From Atopobium sp. oral taxon 416 (GTDB taxonomy: Bacteria > Actinomycetota > Coriobacteriia > Coriobacteriales > Atopobiaceae): a DNA stretch of 64,000 bases. Positions 17,307 to 25,814 of this stretch are shown here, one piece after another. The stretch spans positions 496,001 through 560,000 of the forward strand of contig NZ_CP072380.1 of the NCBI RefSeq assembly GCF_018128285.1, in the 5' to 3' direction. Made by a program: the position numbers and the translations under genes. Position 1 is the stretch's first letter; every line of letters starts with the position of its first letter. The notes beneath the pieces were generated by a model. It worked only from the letters and a program-made list of their open reading frames with translations, had not been told where the DNA came from and made no database searches.

Positions 17307-18437
17307 TTACGCCTCGTCGGCCTCGGGGGTCCAGGCAACCAGGCAACCGTCGAGGGCTTTGGTGATTGCATCTTGGTCCATATCGCGGCCGATGAAGCAG
17401 AGCTTGGTCTCACGGTCTTCGGTGACGGGGTCCCAGTCATCGAGCAGCTCAGGGGTCTCTTTGATCATGGCTTCCTGCTCCTCTTTCGGGGCGCAGGCTA
17501 CATAGAGCCCGTTGTCGGTCAGTGAAACCTGATGACCCGCCTGCTCAAAGATGTAGGACATATCGGGATCCTGCGCGCACCAGAACTCACCCTTGCAGCG
17601 GATGATCGCGGAGGGCCACTGCTGCAGGTACTCATTGAACCTGTCGACGTCCACCGGCTGGTGACGCTGATAGATGAAGGTGGAGATGCCGTACTCCAAG
17701 ACTTCCGGATTCTCATGCTCCTCGGGGTGATCCATCGCATCGAGCCAGGCAGCAGAGGTATAGGCCTTTGAGAAGTCAAAGCGGCCGGTGTTTAAGAGCT
17801 CGCCCATCGGGACGTTGCCATGGTCAGCCACAACGATCTTCGCATCCTTCTGCAATCCCCTGACGATCGCTTTGAGCTCTTTGATCTGCTTCGGGGTCAC
17901 GAGATCGGACTTGTTGAGCACCACCGTGGTACAGAACTCGAGCTGCTGAATCAGCAGTGACTCGATATCATCGTCGTCGATGTCCTTGCGCAACAGATCT
18001 TTGCCACCGCCGAACTCGTCGTACATGCGGGCGCAGTCGACGACTGCCACGATATTGTCGAGGGCAAGCGGGGCCGCACCGGTCGCCTCATCGCAGAAAC
18101 TCGAAATCGTGTAGGCGATGGGGATCGGCTCGCAGATGCCGGAGGCTTCGATAATGATGTAATCGAAATCGTTGGACTGGGCGATCGAGTCCAGCTGCTT
18201 CTGCAGGTCCGCGGAGAGCGTGCAGCAGATGCAGCCGTTGGTGAGTGGGATCAGCTTGTCAGCCTTGGAGAGCCCGCCGGAGCTGATCAGACTTGCGTCG
18301 ACGTTGACTTCGCCGATATCGTTGACGATGACGGCCGCACGAATCCCCTGTTCGTTGTTGAGGATATGGTTGAGGATCGTGGTCTTGCCGGCACCGAGGT
18401 AGCCGGTCAGTAGGATGATCTTTACCTGTTTAGCCAT
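17307..18437 (-). CDS. COG0523/CobW-family GTP-dependent metal chaperone
   Basis: G3E GTPase of 376 aa: Walker A GYLGAGKTT (12-20), CxCC metal motif NGCICC (C69, C71, C72), base-recognition NKSD (175-178) and a C-terminal CobW_C domain (from about 250). Family members deliver Zn or other metals to client enzymes. ATG follows GGGGATG. Precedes the SRAP gene by 40 bp. No Zur box was recognised upstream. Confidence 0.92.
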   Translation of the reverse strand: MAKQVKIILLTGYLGAGKTTILNHILNNEQGIRAAVIVNDIGEVNVDASLISSGGLSKADKLIPLTNGCICCTLSADLQKQLDSIAQSNDFDYIIIEASGICEPIPIAYTISSFCDEATGAAPLALDNIVAVVDCARMYDEFGGGKDLLRKDIDDDDIESLLIQQLEFCTTVVLNKSDLVTPKQIKELKAIVRGLQKDAKIVVADHGNVPMGELLNTGRFDFSKAYTSAAWLDAMDHPEEHENPEVLEYGISTFIYQRHQPVDVDRFNEYLQQWPSAIIRCKGEFWCAQDPDMSYIFEQAGHQVSLTDNGLYVACAPKEEQEAMIKETPELLDDWDPVTEDRETKLCFIGRDMDQDAITKALDGCLVAWTPEADEA

Positions 18438-18628
18438 GGATACATCCCCATCTGTTGCCCGCGTATCATAGGAATGTGGACATACGTATAGTTACTGCTA
18501 CGCATGATACCCAAATGTATTCTTGTGGTCTTTGTTAAAGCGGCAATATCCTCCAAATCTGTGCCAATAGGCATCAGAATGGGTGTAAGAGACTAACTGC
18601 ATCTCACCGGTGTTGAACGGAGGTAGTT

Positions 18629-19474
18629 GTGATCAAGCTTGTGCTGACTGACCTGGACGATACACTCATTCCCCATAGTGCACCCGGCATCTCACCTCGC
18701 GCTGCAAAGGCGATGCATACGTTGCTCGATGACGGGGCCTGCGTCGGTCCGGTGTCCGGTAGGGTACCGAAGGCGATGGGGTGGATGTTGGGCGGCGACG
18801 AGTCGCTCTACCAGACTGGCGCCTTCTGCAACGGACAGATCGTCTACCTGAATGGCAAAAAGCTCGCCGAGGTCCCTGTCGACTCGGACCTGCTCACGCA
18901 GGTCGTCTCCTATCTCGATGAGCTTGGGGACGCAGCACTCGGTGTCTACGGCGTGGCGGCAGATAAGGGGGCTACCCTGATCACACAACATCCTGAGCGT
19001 CTCTATGGCCACCCGGTCATCTTCTCTGAATCAGAAGGGGAGGTGAGCACGAAGGTACCTGAGCGGGTAATCAAGTGCAACGTCCACATCGAAGGGGACT
19101 ACCAGCACCGCTGCGAGGTCCGTGATCAACTGTGCGAAGCCTTCCCCGACTTGAGCTTTGTCCTGCCTTCGCTTATCGCCCCTCTGATCGATATCTGCCC
19201 GGCTGACTGCGACAAAGGGACTGCCGTCAAGACTCTGATCGAGGCTCTGGGCATCGACAATGAGCAGGCTGTGTGCTTTGGGGACTCAGAGAACGATCTT
19301 GCAATGCTCGATGCGGTCACGAACAGTGTTGGGGTAGCCAATGCGGATGAGACTGTCGCTTCCCGGGTGAAGTGGCATATCGGCCCTAGTGACCAAGACA
19401 GCGTCGCTCAGGCCATGGAGCAGATTGCAACAAGTATCGAAACAAAAACAGTTCCCAGTTTTATGAGGGAATAG
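18629..19474 (+). CDS. HAD-family (Cof-type) hydrolase
   Basis: Haloacid-dehalogenase phosphatase of 281 aa with a Cof-type cap. Nucleophile motif TDLDDTL (D8, D10), Ser in VSGR, Lys in the DKGTAVKTL region and GDSENDLAML with metal-binding aspartates near the end. GTG start after GGAGG. Sugar-phosphate or nucleotide substrate cannot be named. Stands alone between divergent and convergent minus-strand genes. Confidence 0.92.
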   Translation: MIKLVLTDLDDTLIPHSAPGISPRAAKAMHTLLDDGACVGPVSGRVPKAMGWMLGGDESLYQTGAFCNGQIVYLNGKKLAEVPVDSDLLTQVVSYLDELGDAALGVYGVAADKGATLITQHPERLYGHPVIFSESEGEVSTKVPERVIKCNVHIEGDYQHRCEVRDQLCEAFPDLSFVLPSLIAPLIDICPADCDKGTAVKTLIEALGIDNEQAVCFGDSENDLAMLDAVTNSVGVANADETVASRVKWHIGPSDQDSVAQAMEQIATSIETKTVPSFMRE

Positions 19475-19598
19475 TGAATTATGGTAAGTCAGTAACATTT
19501 TTTTAGTACTGGGAGGAACTACAAATAATGTACTGTAACAAATCAGCTGTGGCACGTTTGCTCTAAAAGGGCCGAATGGAGGAGGTAGTCAGGAGCGC

Positions 19599-20159
19599 TT
19601 ACTCGTTGAAATAGCGCTTCAGTAGACCCTCAAAAGCACGACCGTGGCGCGCCTCGTCCCGAGCCATCTCGTGGACGGTGTCATGGATTGCGTCAAGCCC
19701 TGCAGCCTTCGCACGTTTAGCCAGATCAGTCTTGCCGTTGGTAGCGCCATTCTCGGCCTCAACGCGCATCTCGAGGTTCTTCTTGGTGGAGTTGGTGAGC
19801 GCCTCACCGAGCAGTTCTGCGAAGCGGGAAGCGTGATCTGCCTCCTCGCTGGCTGCCTGACGGTAGTACAGGCCGATCTCGGGGTAACCCTCGCGCATTG
19901 CGACGCGACTCATTGCGAGGTACATACCGACCTCAGAGCACTCGCCGGTGAAGTTGGCGCGCAGGTCATCAACGATGTCCTGCGGGACGTTCTTGGCCTT
20001 GCCGATGCCTAACACATGCTCGGAGTCCCAGGTGTTTTTGTCGTCCTTCTTGGTGAACTTGTCACCAGGGCAGCCACATTGGGGGCACTTGAAGTTGGCC
20101 GGAAGCTCGTCTCCGTCGATCTCTTCCACATAACCGCAGATTGGGCATACAAACTTCAT
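19599..20159 (-). CDS. Reverse rubrerythrin
   Basis: Peroxide-scavenging non-haem iron protein of 186 aa with the rubredoxin domain first (C5-x2-C8, C25-x2-C28) and the ferritin-like diiron domain after it ([20 protein letters not shown]..., [32 protein letters not shown]). This order is the reverse of classical rubrerythrin and matches the clostridial revRbr, an oxidative-stress enzyme in anaerobes. A PerR-type box lies 100 bp upstream, with a divergent perR-like gene behind it. Confidence 0.95.
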   Translation of the reverse strand: MKFVCPICGYVEEIDGDELPANFKCPQCGCPGDKFTKKDDKNTWDSEHVLGIGKAKNVPQDIVDDLRANFTGECSEVGMYLAMSRVAMREGYPEIGLYYRQAASEEADHASRFAELLGEALTNSTKKNLEMRVEAENGATNGKTDLAKRAKAAGLDAIHDTVHEMARDEARHGRAFEGLLKRYFNE

Positions 20160-20258
20160 AATTCAATCCTCTCTTCTCTGGGGCACCTTGTGCTTCAGGT
20201 TTGGGGTCGCAGCAGTACCTCTGACCTGAGGTTCTGTAACTGCCCCTTCTTTCATTAG

Positions 20259-20273
20259 GAATGATTATTATAA
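20259..20273 (-). promoter_or_regulatory. Candidate PerR box
   Basis: Minus-strand sequence TTATAATAATCATTC matches the PerR consensus TTATAATNATTATAA at 11 of 14 defined positions. It sits about 100 bp upstream of the rubrerythrin start, in the space shared with the perR-like gene. Confidence 0.6.
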
Positions 20274-20378
20274 TAGATAAAATAAAGAATTAGTCAAGCA
20301 ATATTTTTTCTGGAATAAAAGCATGGCATTATTTCTCTAGAGAGGTATGTTATTAGTACTGAGAAACGCTATTCTCGC

Positions 20379-20474
20379 CTAGGGAAATGATGATTAATGC
20401 CTATGCCAGCCGCGAAAGGCCACGTGGCTGGCCCTTTCTAGCACATCATTGGGGATTAATCATCGTTTCCCTAG
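20379..20474. mobile_element. 96-bp MITE, copy 1
   Basis: Begins CTAGGGAAATGATGATTAAT and ends with its near-exact inverted complement; an inner palindrome GGCCACGTGGC lies in the middle. 89 of 96 bases match the copy at 39719-39814. The same terminal sequence bounds a 1.3-kb element at 55621-56958, the likely parent. It lies just upstream of the perR-like gene. Confidence 0.9.
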
Positions 20475-20500
20475 TTTTAAGTGACCGTTTTAAGTGACCG
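20475..20500 (+). repeat. 13-bp tandem duplication at the perR leader
   Basis: TTTTAAGTGACCG occurs twice in direct succession between the MITE and the perR ribosome site. The second copy touches AAAGGAG. Confidence 0.85.
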
Positions 20501-20517
20501 AAAGGAGTGTGAGCGTT

Positions 20518-20961
20518 TTGACTGAGAGAAGGAATACGCGACAGCGCCGGCTCGTCCTCGAAGAGGTCCGTTCACGTACCGATCATCCGACTGCAGAGCA
20601 GGTTTATATCTCTGTGCATGAAAAGGATGAGCATCTGAGTCGTGCCACCGTCTATAGAAATCTTCACCTTCTGGCGGAAGAAGGTTTGATTCTCTCGATT
20701 AAAGCTCCTGGCGGGGAACGTTTTGACCTGAGAACCGACAACCATGCGCATGTGATCTGCATTGAGTGCGGAAGGGTGTGGGATGTGCCGCTGAAAGAAG
20801 ACACGACTCTCGACTCCCAGGCCACGGCGGCCCTAAGACCGAAGGCCAAAGGCGGTTATCCGTGGACCGTTTATTCGCACACGACCATCTTTAACGGCCT
20901 CTGTCCGGAGTGCGCTGCCAAGAAAGAGGCTGCCCGCCATGGAGGGAAGAAGAACGAATGA
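20518..20961 (+). CDS. perR: Fur/PerR-family metalloregulator
   Basis: Fur-superfamily repressor of about 147 aa. Winged helix at 5-75 (TRQRRLVLEEVRSRTDHPTAEQVY...LSRATVYRNLHLLAEEGL). Two CxxC zinc motifs (CIEC, CPEC) and His/Asp ligands (FDLRTDNHAH). TTG at 20518 fits the AAAGGAG spacing best; an earlier GTG at 20494 lies in the tandem repeat upstream of that site. PerR rather than Fur is inferred from the adjacent rubrerythrin and PerR-like box. Confidence 0.82.
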   Translation: MTERRNTRQRRLVLEEVRSRTDHPTAEQVYISVHEKDEHLSRATVYRNLHLLAEEGLILSIKAPGGERFDLRTDNHAHVICIECGRVWDVPLKEDTTLDSQATAALRPKAKGGYPWTVYSHTTIFNGLCPECAAKKEAARHGGKKNE

Positions 20962-21088
20962 CCTATCTTTACGATTGGTTAACTATTTTCACCATCCCTG
21001 GGCACATTTATCGCTGAGACTGTGAAAAGTTGGTTTACACTGAGATCAGTGGTATAGACGGCGCACATAAGAGAGTAGGGTGAATGCC

Positions 21089-21616
21089 ATGGGGTTCTTT
21101 GATCGGTTCAAAAAAGCGTCTAAGCCTGCTCGCCCGGAAGCGTTGAGCGTATCCGCTGCTGCAGGAGAAGTCCTGGCTCCAGTAAATGGCGATGCGATCG
21201 AGTTGGCGAAAGTATCCGACCCTGTGTTCAGCGGCGGTGTAATGGGTAAAGGCTGCGGCATCAAGCCATCGGGCGAGACTGTGTACGCACCGGTGGCTGG
21301 CGAACTTGCGGCTATCGGAGCTCCTAACCTCCATGCGATCGCGATTAAAGGCGATGACGGAGCTGAGGTATTGATCCATGTCGGTGTCGATACCGTTGAG
21401 ATGAAAGGTGACGGTTTTACGGCGTTCGCCAAGCAGGGTGACCACGTCGAGGCAGGCGAAGCACTGCTGACCTTCTCAGACGATAAGATCAAGAAGGCCG
21501 GTTACGACGATGTAGTCGTTATGGTCATCACCAACACTGACGATCTCAAGTCTGTCGATCAGATCAAGACCGGTACAGTTCAGGCAGGAGAAGCTGTCCT
21601 CACCTATAAGAAGTAG
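21089..21616 (+). CDS. crr: PTS glucose-family EIIA (Crr-like)
   Basis: Stand-alone EIIA-Glc of 175 aa. Phosphorylated histidine H97 in VLIHVGVDTVEMKG, partner H82 nearby; FxxPVxGxxxxLxxVxDPVFSxGxMGxG pattern at 30-55. ATG 21089 preferred over GTG 21080 because of AGGGTGA spacing and the typical MGFFDRFKK start. Serves glucose-type EIICB proteins encoded elsewhere and may influence carbon regulation; that is family knowledge. Confidence 0.93.
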   Translation: MGFFDRFKKASKPARPEALSVSAAAGEVLAPVNGDAIELAKVSDPVFSGGVMGKGCGIKPSGETVYAPVAGELAAIGAPNLHAIAIKGDDGAEVLIHVGVDTVEMKGDGFTAFAKQGDHVEAGEALLTFSDDKIKKAGYDDVVVMVITNTDDLKSVDQIKTGTVQAGEAVLTYKK

Positions 21617-21641
21617 TCGTAACGACTCAGATTGAGACAAG

Positions 21642-21675
21642 GAGGGGCGCCGTTCCGATGAACTGCGCCCCTCAA
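21642..21675 (+). terminator. Terminator after the glucose EIIA gene
   Basis: Perfect 9-bp stem GAGGGGCGC/GCGCCCCTC with a 14-nt loop between two convergent genes. Confidence 0.65.
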
Positions 21676-21698
21676 TGTAGGTATCGGTCATCCATATA

Positions 21699-22877
21699 TT
21701 AGTGATGGAACAGGCGCAGCCCGGTGAAGCACATGACCATGTTGTACTTGTCGCAGGTCTCAATCACGTTGTCGTCTCTAATAGAGCCACCCGGCTCTGC
21801 GACGTAGCTGACGCCCGACTTGTGGGCGCGCTCGATATTGTCGCCGAAGGGGAAGAAGGCATCGGAGCCCAGCGTGACGCCGGTCTGGGTGGCCACCCAC
21901 TCCTCCTTCTCTTCCTGGGTCAGTACCTCAGGCTTTTCGGTGAACCACTTCTGCCACTCACCGTCACGCAGCACGTCGTCGTGCTCGTTTGAGATATAGA
22001 TGTCGATTACATTGTCGCGGTTGGCGCGGCGGATGTCGTCGACGAAGGGGAGCGCCAACACTTTCGGATGCTGACGCAAGTACCAGGTATCGGCCTTGTT
22101 GCCTGCGAGACGCGTGCAGTGGATGCGGCTCTGTTGTCCGGCGCCCACGCCGATCGCCTGTCCGTTCTTCACGTAGCACACTGAGTTGGACTGCGTGTAC
22201 TTGAGCGTGATGAGGGAGACGATCATATCGCGCTTGGCTTCAGGGGTCAGGTCCCTGTTCTTTGTGACGATATTGGTAAGCAGGTTCTCATCGATCTTTG
22301 AGGTGTTGTGGCCCTGCTCAAAGGTGATGCCGAAGACATCCTTCTGCTCAACTGGGGCAGGCTTGTAGGAAGGATCAATCCGCACGATGTTGTAGTTGCC
22401 CCTCTTTTTCTGTTTCAGGATGGTCAGTGCCTCATCGGTGTAGCCCGGGGCGATGATACCATCTGAGACTTCATGCTTGAGGTACTGGGCGGTGCGCTTG
22501 TCGCAGACTTCAGAGAGTGCAGCCCAGTCGCCGTAGGAGCTCATGCGGTCCGCGCCGCGGGCGCGGATATAGGCAGAGGCGATCGGGGTAAGTGGTCCCT
22601 CCTCGTCGACGAAGTAGATCCTCTTTTCAGTCTCAGAGAGGGGTAGGCCGACCGCGGCTCCGGCGGGGCTCACGTGCTTGAAGGAGGCTGCGGATGGCAG
22701 ACCGGTTGCGGCTTTGAGCTCACCTACGAGCTGCCAGGAGTTCAGGGCATCGAGGAAGTTGATGTAGCCGGGTTTGCCGTTCAAGACTGTGACCGGCAGA
22801 TCGGAGCCATCCTTCATAAAGATGCGGGACGGTTTTTGGTTGGGGTTGCAGCCATATTTAAGCTCGAGTGAATTCAT
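21699..22877 (-). CDS. AICAR transformylase (stand-alone PurH C-terminal domain type)
   Basis: Phosphoribosylaminoimidazolecarboxamide formyltransferase of 392 aa: transfers formyl from 10-formyl-THF to AICAR in the ninth step of IMP synthesis. KYGCNPNQ at the start, K67-H68 in SFKHVSPAGAA, and RSDAFFPF-like GSDAFFPFGDN, EPGGSIRD near the end fit the AICARFT fold. The usual fused IMP cyclohydrolase domain is absent; a separate PurO-type enzyme lies 9 bp upstream and supplies that step. Confidence 0.92.
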   Translation of the reverse strand: MNSLELKYGCNPNQKPSRIFMKDGSDLPVTVLNGKPGYINFLDALNSWQLVGELKAATGLPSAASFKHVSPAGAAVGLPLSETEKRIYFVDEEGPLTPIASAYIRARGADRMSSYGDWAALSEVCDKRTAQYLKHEVSDGIIAPGYTDEALTILKQKKRGNYNIVRIDPSYKPAPVEQKDVFGITFEQGHNTSKIDENLLTNIVTKNRDLTPEAKRDMIVSLITLKYTQSNSVCYVKNGQAIGVGAGQQSRIHCTRLAGNKADTWYLRQHPKVLALPFVDDIRRANRDNVIDIYISNEHDDVLRDGEWQKWFTEKPEVLTQEEKEEWVATQTGVTLGSDAFFPFGDNIERAHKSGVSYVAEPGGSIRDDNVIETCDKYNMVMCFTGLRLFHH

Positions 22878-22886
22878 GCGTGTCTC

Positions 22887-23528
22887 CTAGTCTCCCGTGT
22901 GGGCATTGAACAGCGTGACGTTGCCATCAACATTGGCATACAGGCTCACTTTGTTGTCCTCATCGAGGGCTTCCCAGACCTCTTTCGGTTCGCCCATACG
23001 GATGTGGATAGGCTCTCCCGCAAAGCTCGGGAGAGGATCGCCGTCGTGTTGGTAGGTGCTGATAAAGTAGCCTTCACCTGCATCGACGCCCTCATAGAAG
23101 AAGAACTGCCGCTCGCAGCGGTCGGCCTCTCCTGCCTGATGCTTCAGGATAGAGATCGCAAAGGAGCCGTCGGAGTGCAGGATGGAAGAGATCCGTGGGG
23201 TGAAGTTCGGCGCATCCGGCTCAAAGCGGCGTGCCCGGCAGCCGGCGACGAAGTCCTTTTTCTCGACGATCGTGTCCGTTTGATTGCCGTTCGTAACGAC
23301 GAGATCATCGTCCATAGTCCGTACTGGATGATAGATGATCAGTGAGGGGTCTTCGAGCTTTGAGGGGTCGTAGGCTTCAGTCTTGATTCCGTCACCAGTG
23401 AGGGTAAAAACACGGTTCCGGCTGTTGACGCTGCGTCCCATGATCCAGTAGTAGACGCGATTGTATCCGACCACAATACCGCGGCCCGGATAGGAGTTGG
23501 CGCGAAGCAACTCACATAAGTCCTGCAT
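22887..23528 (-). CDS. purO: IMP cyclohydrolase, PurO-type
   Basis: Protein of 213 aa of the PurO family (first known from archaea), closing FAICAR to IMP. Family pattern NSYPGRGIVVG, YYWIMGRSVNSRNRVF and YHPVRTMDDDLVVTNGNQTD is visible. ATG 23528 chosen for AAAGGGAG at the right distance; ATG 23555 would add nine residues. Operon with the AICAR transformylase, so both last steps are made together from two single-domain proteins rather than a fused PurH. Confidence 0.92.
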   Translation of the reverse strand: MQDLCELLRANSYPGRGIVVGYNRVYYWIMGRSVNSRNRVFTLTGDGIKTEAYDPSKLEDPSLIIYHPVRTMDDDLVVTNGNQTDTIVEKKDFVAGCRARRFEPDAPNFTPRISSILHSDGSFAISILKHQAGEADRCERQFFFYEGVDAGEGYFISTYQHDGDPLPSFAGEPIHIRMGEPKEVWEALDEDNKVSLYANVDGNVTLFNAHTGD

Positions 23529-23870
23529 GGTCTCCCTTTCTGTGTTGTGCGACACAATGCAACGAAGACACGTAGAGACATTCCCCTCTGAGCTTCATCG
23601 TATTGTGTACAAGAGATTGCCCAGACGGTCGGCTTGTTTTAGTGTGCCGTTTCCCCATGGTAGCCCACGTTTTATCCGTCAGTCGCGGCACGCCTTTCAC
23701 AGTTCAGCCTAGCACGAATAAGGCGATAAACTTGTGCCGTTTCGTTTGATTTTTGTGGCTGTGGGTACAATGCGGGGGTCCGTGGGATGCCAAGACCAAA
23801 AAGATGCGTTAACCTTGAAAAGTTATAGGGAATAGTGCATCATCCTCTTCACGCGTAAGGAAGGTTGGTT
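23529..23870. other. Intergenic region between purO and pyridoxal kinase
   Basis: About 340 bp between divergent genes, expected to hold both promoters. No riboswitch, strong hairpin or repeat was recognised. A TTGATT and a TACAAT lie near 23747-23772 with too short a spacing to call a promoter. Confidence 0.4.
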
Positions 23871-24707
23871 TTGAAACAGCGCATTTTGCTCATCTCAGAT
23901 TACTGCAGCTATGGAACGATCTCTCTGGGAGCCTCAATCCCTATCCTGGAGCGGATGGGATTTAGGGTGTCGGTGTTGCCGACCGCACTCGTGAGCTCGA
24001 CCTTCTCAAAGGAAAAAGTAGCTCAGATGGATACGACTCTCTATGTGCGCGACGCCCTCGCCGCATGGGACGCGATGGGCTTCCAGTTTGACGCTATCTT
24101 CTCCGGCTTTGTGGTCTCCGACGAGGAGTCCAAGATTATTGCTGATTTCTGCGAGCGTAAGGGAATTGAAGGTGCCCGCATCTACGTCGACCCGATTATG
24201 GGGGATGACGGGGCGCTCTACGACGGAGTATCCAAGTATGCGGTCGACAGAACGCGGCGCATCATGGAGGTCGCTGACTACGCGATCCCTAATGTGACGG
24301 AAGCTTGCCTGCTGTCAAGCCGGGATCCTTCGAAGGCAAAGCACTCCTTCAGCCAGCTTCACGCTAACTCGATCGTGGACAATCTGCGCTCTCAGGGCGT
24401 CCGCTCAGTGGTGATCACGAGCTGCATTGTCGAAGAGCAGCCTTCGGTGGTGGGGTACGACGCGGAGAGCGAGCAGTACTTTACCTATCCGATCCACGTC
24501 GTCCCAAAGTATTTCCCGGGAACCGGTGACATCTTCTCGAGTCTGATCATGGGGCTTACGATGTACGGTGACAGCCTCCCGGTAGCCACGCAGAAAGCGA
24601 TGGATGCGGTCCATACCTTAGTTGAGCGCAACAAGGATGTGGAAGACACCGACAACGGTATCGATCTCAGTGCCTCCATGGACGTTATCGATGCCCTCAT
24701 CAAATAG
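23871..24707 (+). CDS. pdxY: Pyridoxal/pyridoxine kinase
   Basis: Ribokinase-superfamily kinase of 278 aa phosphorylating B6 vitamers. SDYCSYGTISLGASIPILERMG at the start, YVDPIMGDDGALY in the middle, and the catalytic anion-hole motif PGTGDIFSS near 225. TTG 23871 fits the AAGGAAGG site; TTG 23865 is too close to it. The exact vitamer preference is inferred from family resemblance. Confidence 0.87.
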   Translation: MKQRILLISDYCSYGTISLGASIPILERMGFRVSVLPTALVSSTFSKEKVAQMDTTLYVRDALAAWDAMGFQFDAIFSGFVVSDEESKIIADFCERKGIEGARIYVDPIMGDDGALYDGVSKYAVDRTRRIMEVADYAIPNVTEACLLSSRDPSKAKHSFSQLHANSIVDNLRSQGVRSVVITSCIVEEQPSVVGYDAESEQYFTYPIHVVPKYFPGTGDIFSSLIMGLTMYGDSLPVATQKAMDAVHTLVERNKDVEDTDNGIDLSASMDVIDALIK

Positions 24708-24977
24708 ATAACTTGCTCATTCTTGAAATAATTTGCACGAATTTGCAAAGAATCGGTGAATGGTTGAAAAAATACCGCCAAATACTTGTCAAAAGTGCGC
24801 AAAAGTAGTCGAATATAGCCAATGGACGTTGCTCATCCGATGGATGGGAGTTGGCATGGCTTTGCGTACACATTTTGCCCTGGTACCGGTGACGGCGGTT
24901 GGCTCTGTGATGCACAAAAAGCCATCCGTGTTGGACTTTGTCAGTGCGTTTTTTATGGGATGGTGGGGGTGGTCGCT

Positions 24978-25727
24978 ATGATTGCGCGCCAACGCCAAAA
25001 CGAAATCCTTCATTCCCTCAAAGAGGAGGGCACGGTCTCTGTCTCCGAACTCGCCGACAAGCTGGGCGTTTCAGAGTCTACCGTCCGGCGTGATCTGGGC
25101 GAGCTGTCCTCCATGGGGCTGCTTGAAAAGGTGCACGGCGGGGCGACTGCGCTCGATGACGAGCAGGCACTCAGAGATCTGACGCTTGATGAGCGGGTAG
25201 GCCTGCATAAGGATGACAAGCAGGAGATTGCCCGCTTTGCCGCGAAACTCGTCGGCCCTAACGACTGTGTGTACCTGGATGCGGGGACGACGACCCACCT
25301 GATTGTGGAAGCGCTCGATGGGACAAAGGCACGCTATGTCACCGATTCAGTGACCAATGCGCTTTCTCTCGCTGAGAAGAACATGAAGGTCGTGCTTGTC
25401 GGTGGGGAGCTCAAGAGCGCAACCGAAGCCCTCGTGGGCCCGGAGGCGTTGGAGACCCTGCTGCGCTACCATTTCACCCTTGGCTTTTGGGGCTCCAACG
25501 GGATCGACGCGACGCAAGGTTTTACCACCCCTGACTGCTCTGAAGCGATGGTCAAGCGGATCTCGCTTGAGCACTGTGAGCGCCCCTATGTGGTAGCGGA
25601 TCCGAGCAAATTCGGTCACTGTGCTGCAGTCTCGTTTGGGGACCTTGAGAAAGCGACCGTCCTCACGACGCAGGTACCCCCTGCATTTCAGCGGTTTAAG
25701 AACATCAAAACCGTGCTTAAGGGCTAA
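24978..25727 (+). CDS. fruR: DeoR-family regulator of the fructose operon
   Basis: DeoR repressor of 249 aa. N-terminal winged helix (RQRQNEILHSLKEEGTVSVSELADKLGVSESTVRRDLGEL) and a C-terminal sugar-phosphate sensor (DAGTTTHLIVEAL, VLVGGELKSATEALVGP). The first gene of fruR-fruK-fruA, so it probably responds to fructose-1-phosphate and controls its own operon. ATG 24978 chosen for the G-rich site GGTGGGGGTGG; a much earlier in-frame start is unlikely because that extension shows no domain. Confidence 0.9.
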   Translation: MIARQRQNEILHSLKEEGTVSVSELADKLGVSESTVRRDLGELSSMGLLEKVHGGATALDDEQALRDLTLDERVGLHKDDKQEIARFAAKLVGPNDCVYLDAGTTTHLIVEALDGTKARYVTDSVTNALSLAEKNMKVVLVGGELKSATEALVGPEALETLLRYHFTLGFWGSNGIDATQGFTTPDCSEAMVKRISLEHCERPYVVADPSKFGHCAAVSFGDLEKATVLTTQVPPAFQRFKNIKTVLKG

Positions 25728-25814
25728 TATCTGCACGGCTGCGGAGTTGTGCGCCGATTGGCGTATATGGTGCGTTACTGTTGGATACAACTGGGAGGCT
25801 TTGGAGGAAAAGAC

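Noticed and set aside
17307-18480. Zur-regulated promoter before the COG0523 GTPase
   Set aside because: No palindromic Zur-like box was recognised in the 190 bp upstream.
24731-24808. Repeated ATTTGCA and CAAAAGT motifs upstream of fruR as operators
   Set aside because: Suggestive spacing but AT-rich background and no consensus known to me for this FruR; not enough to call.
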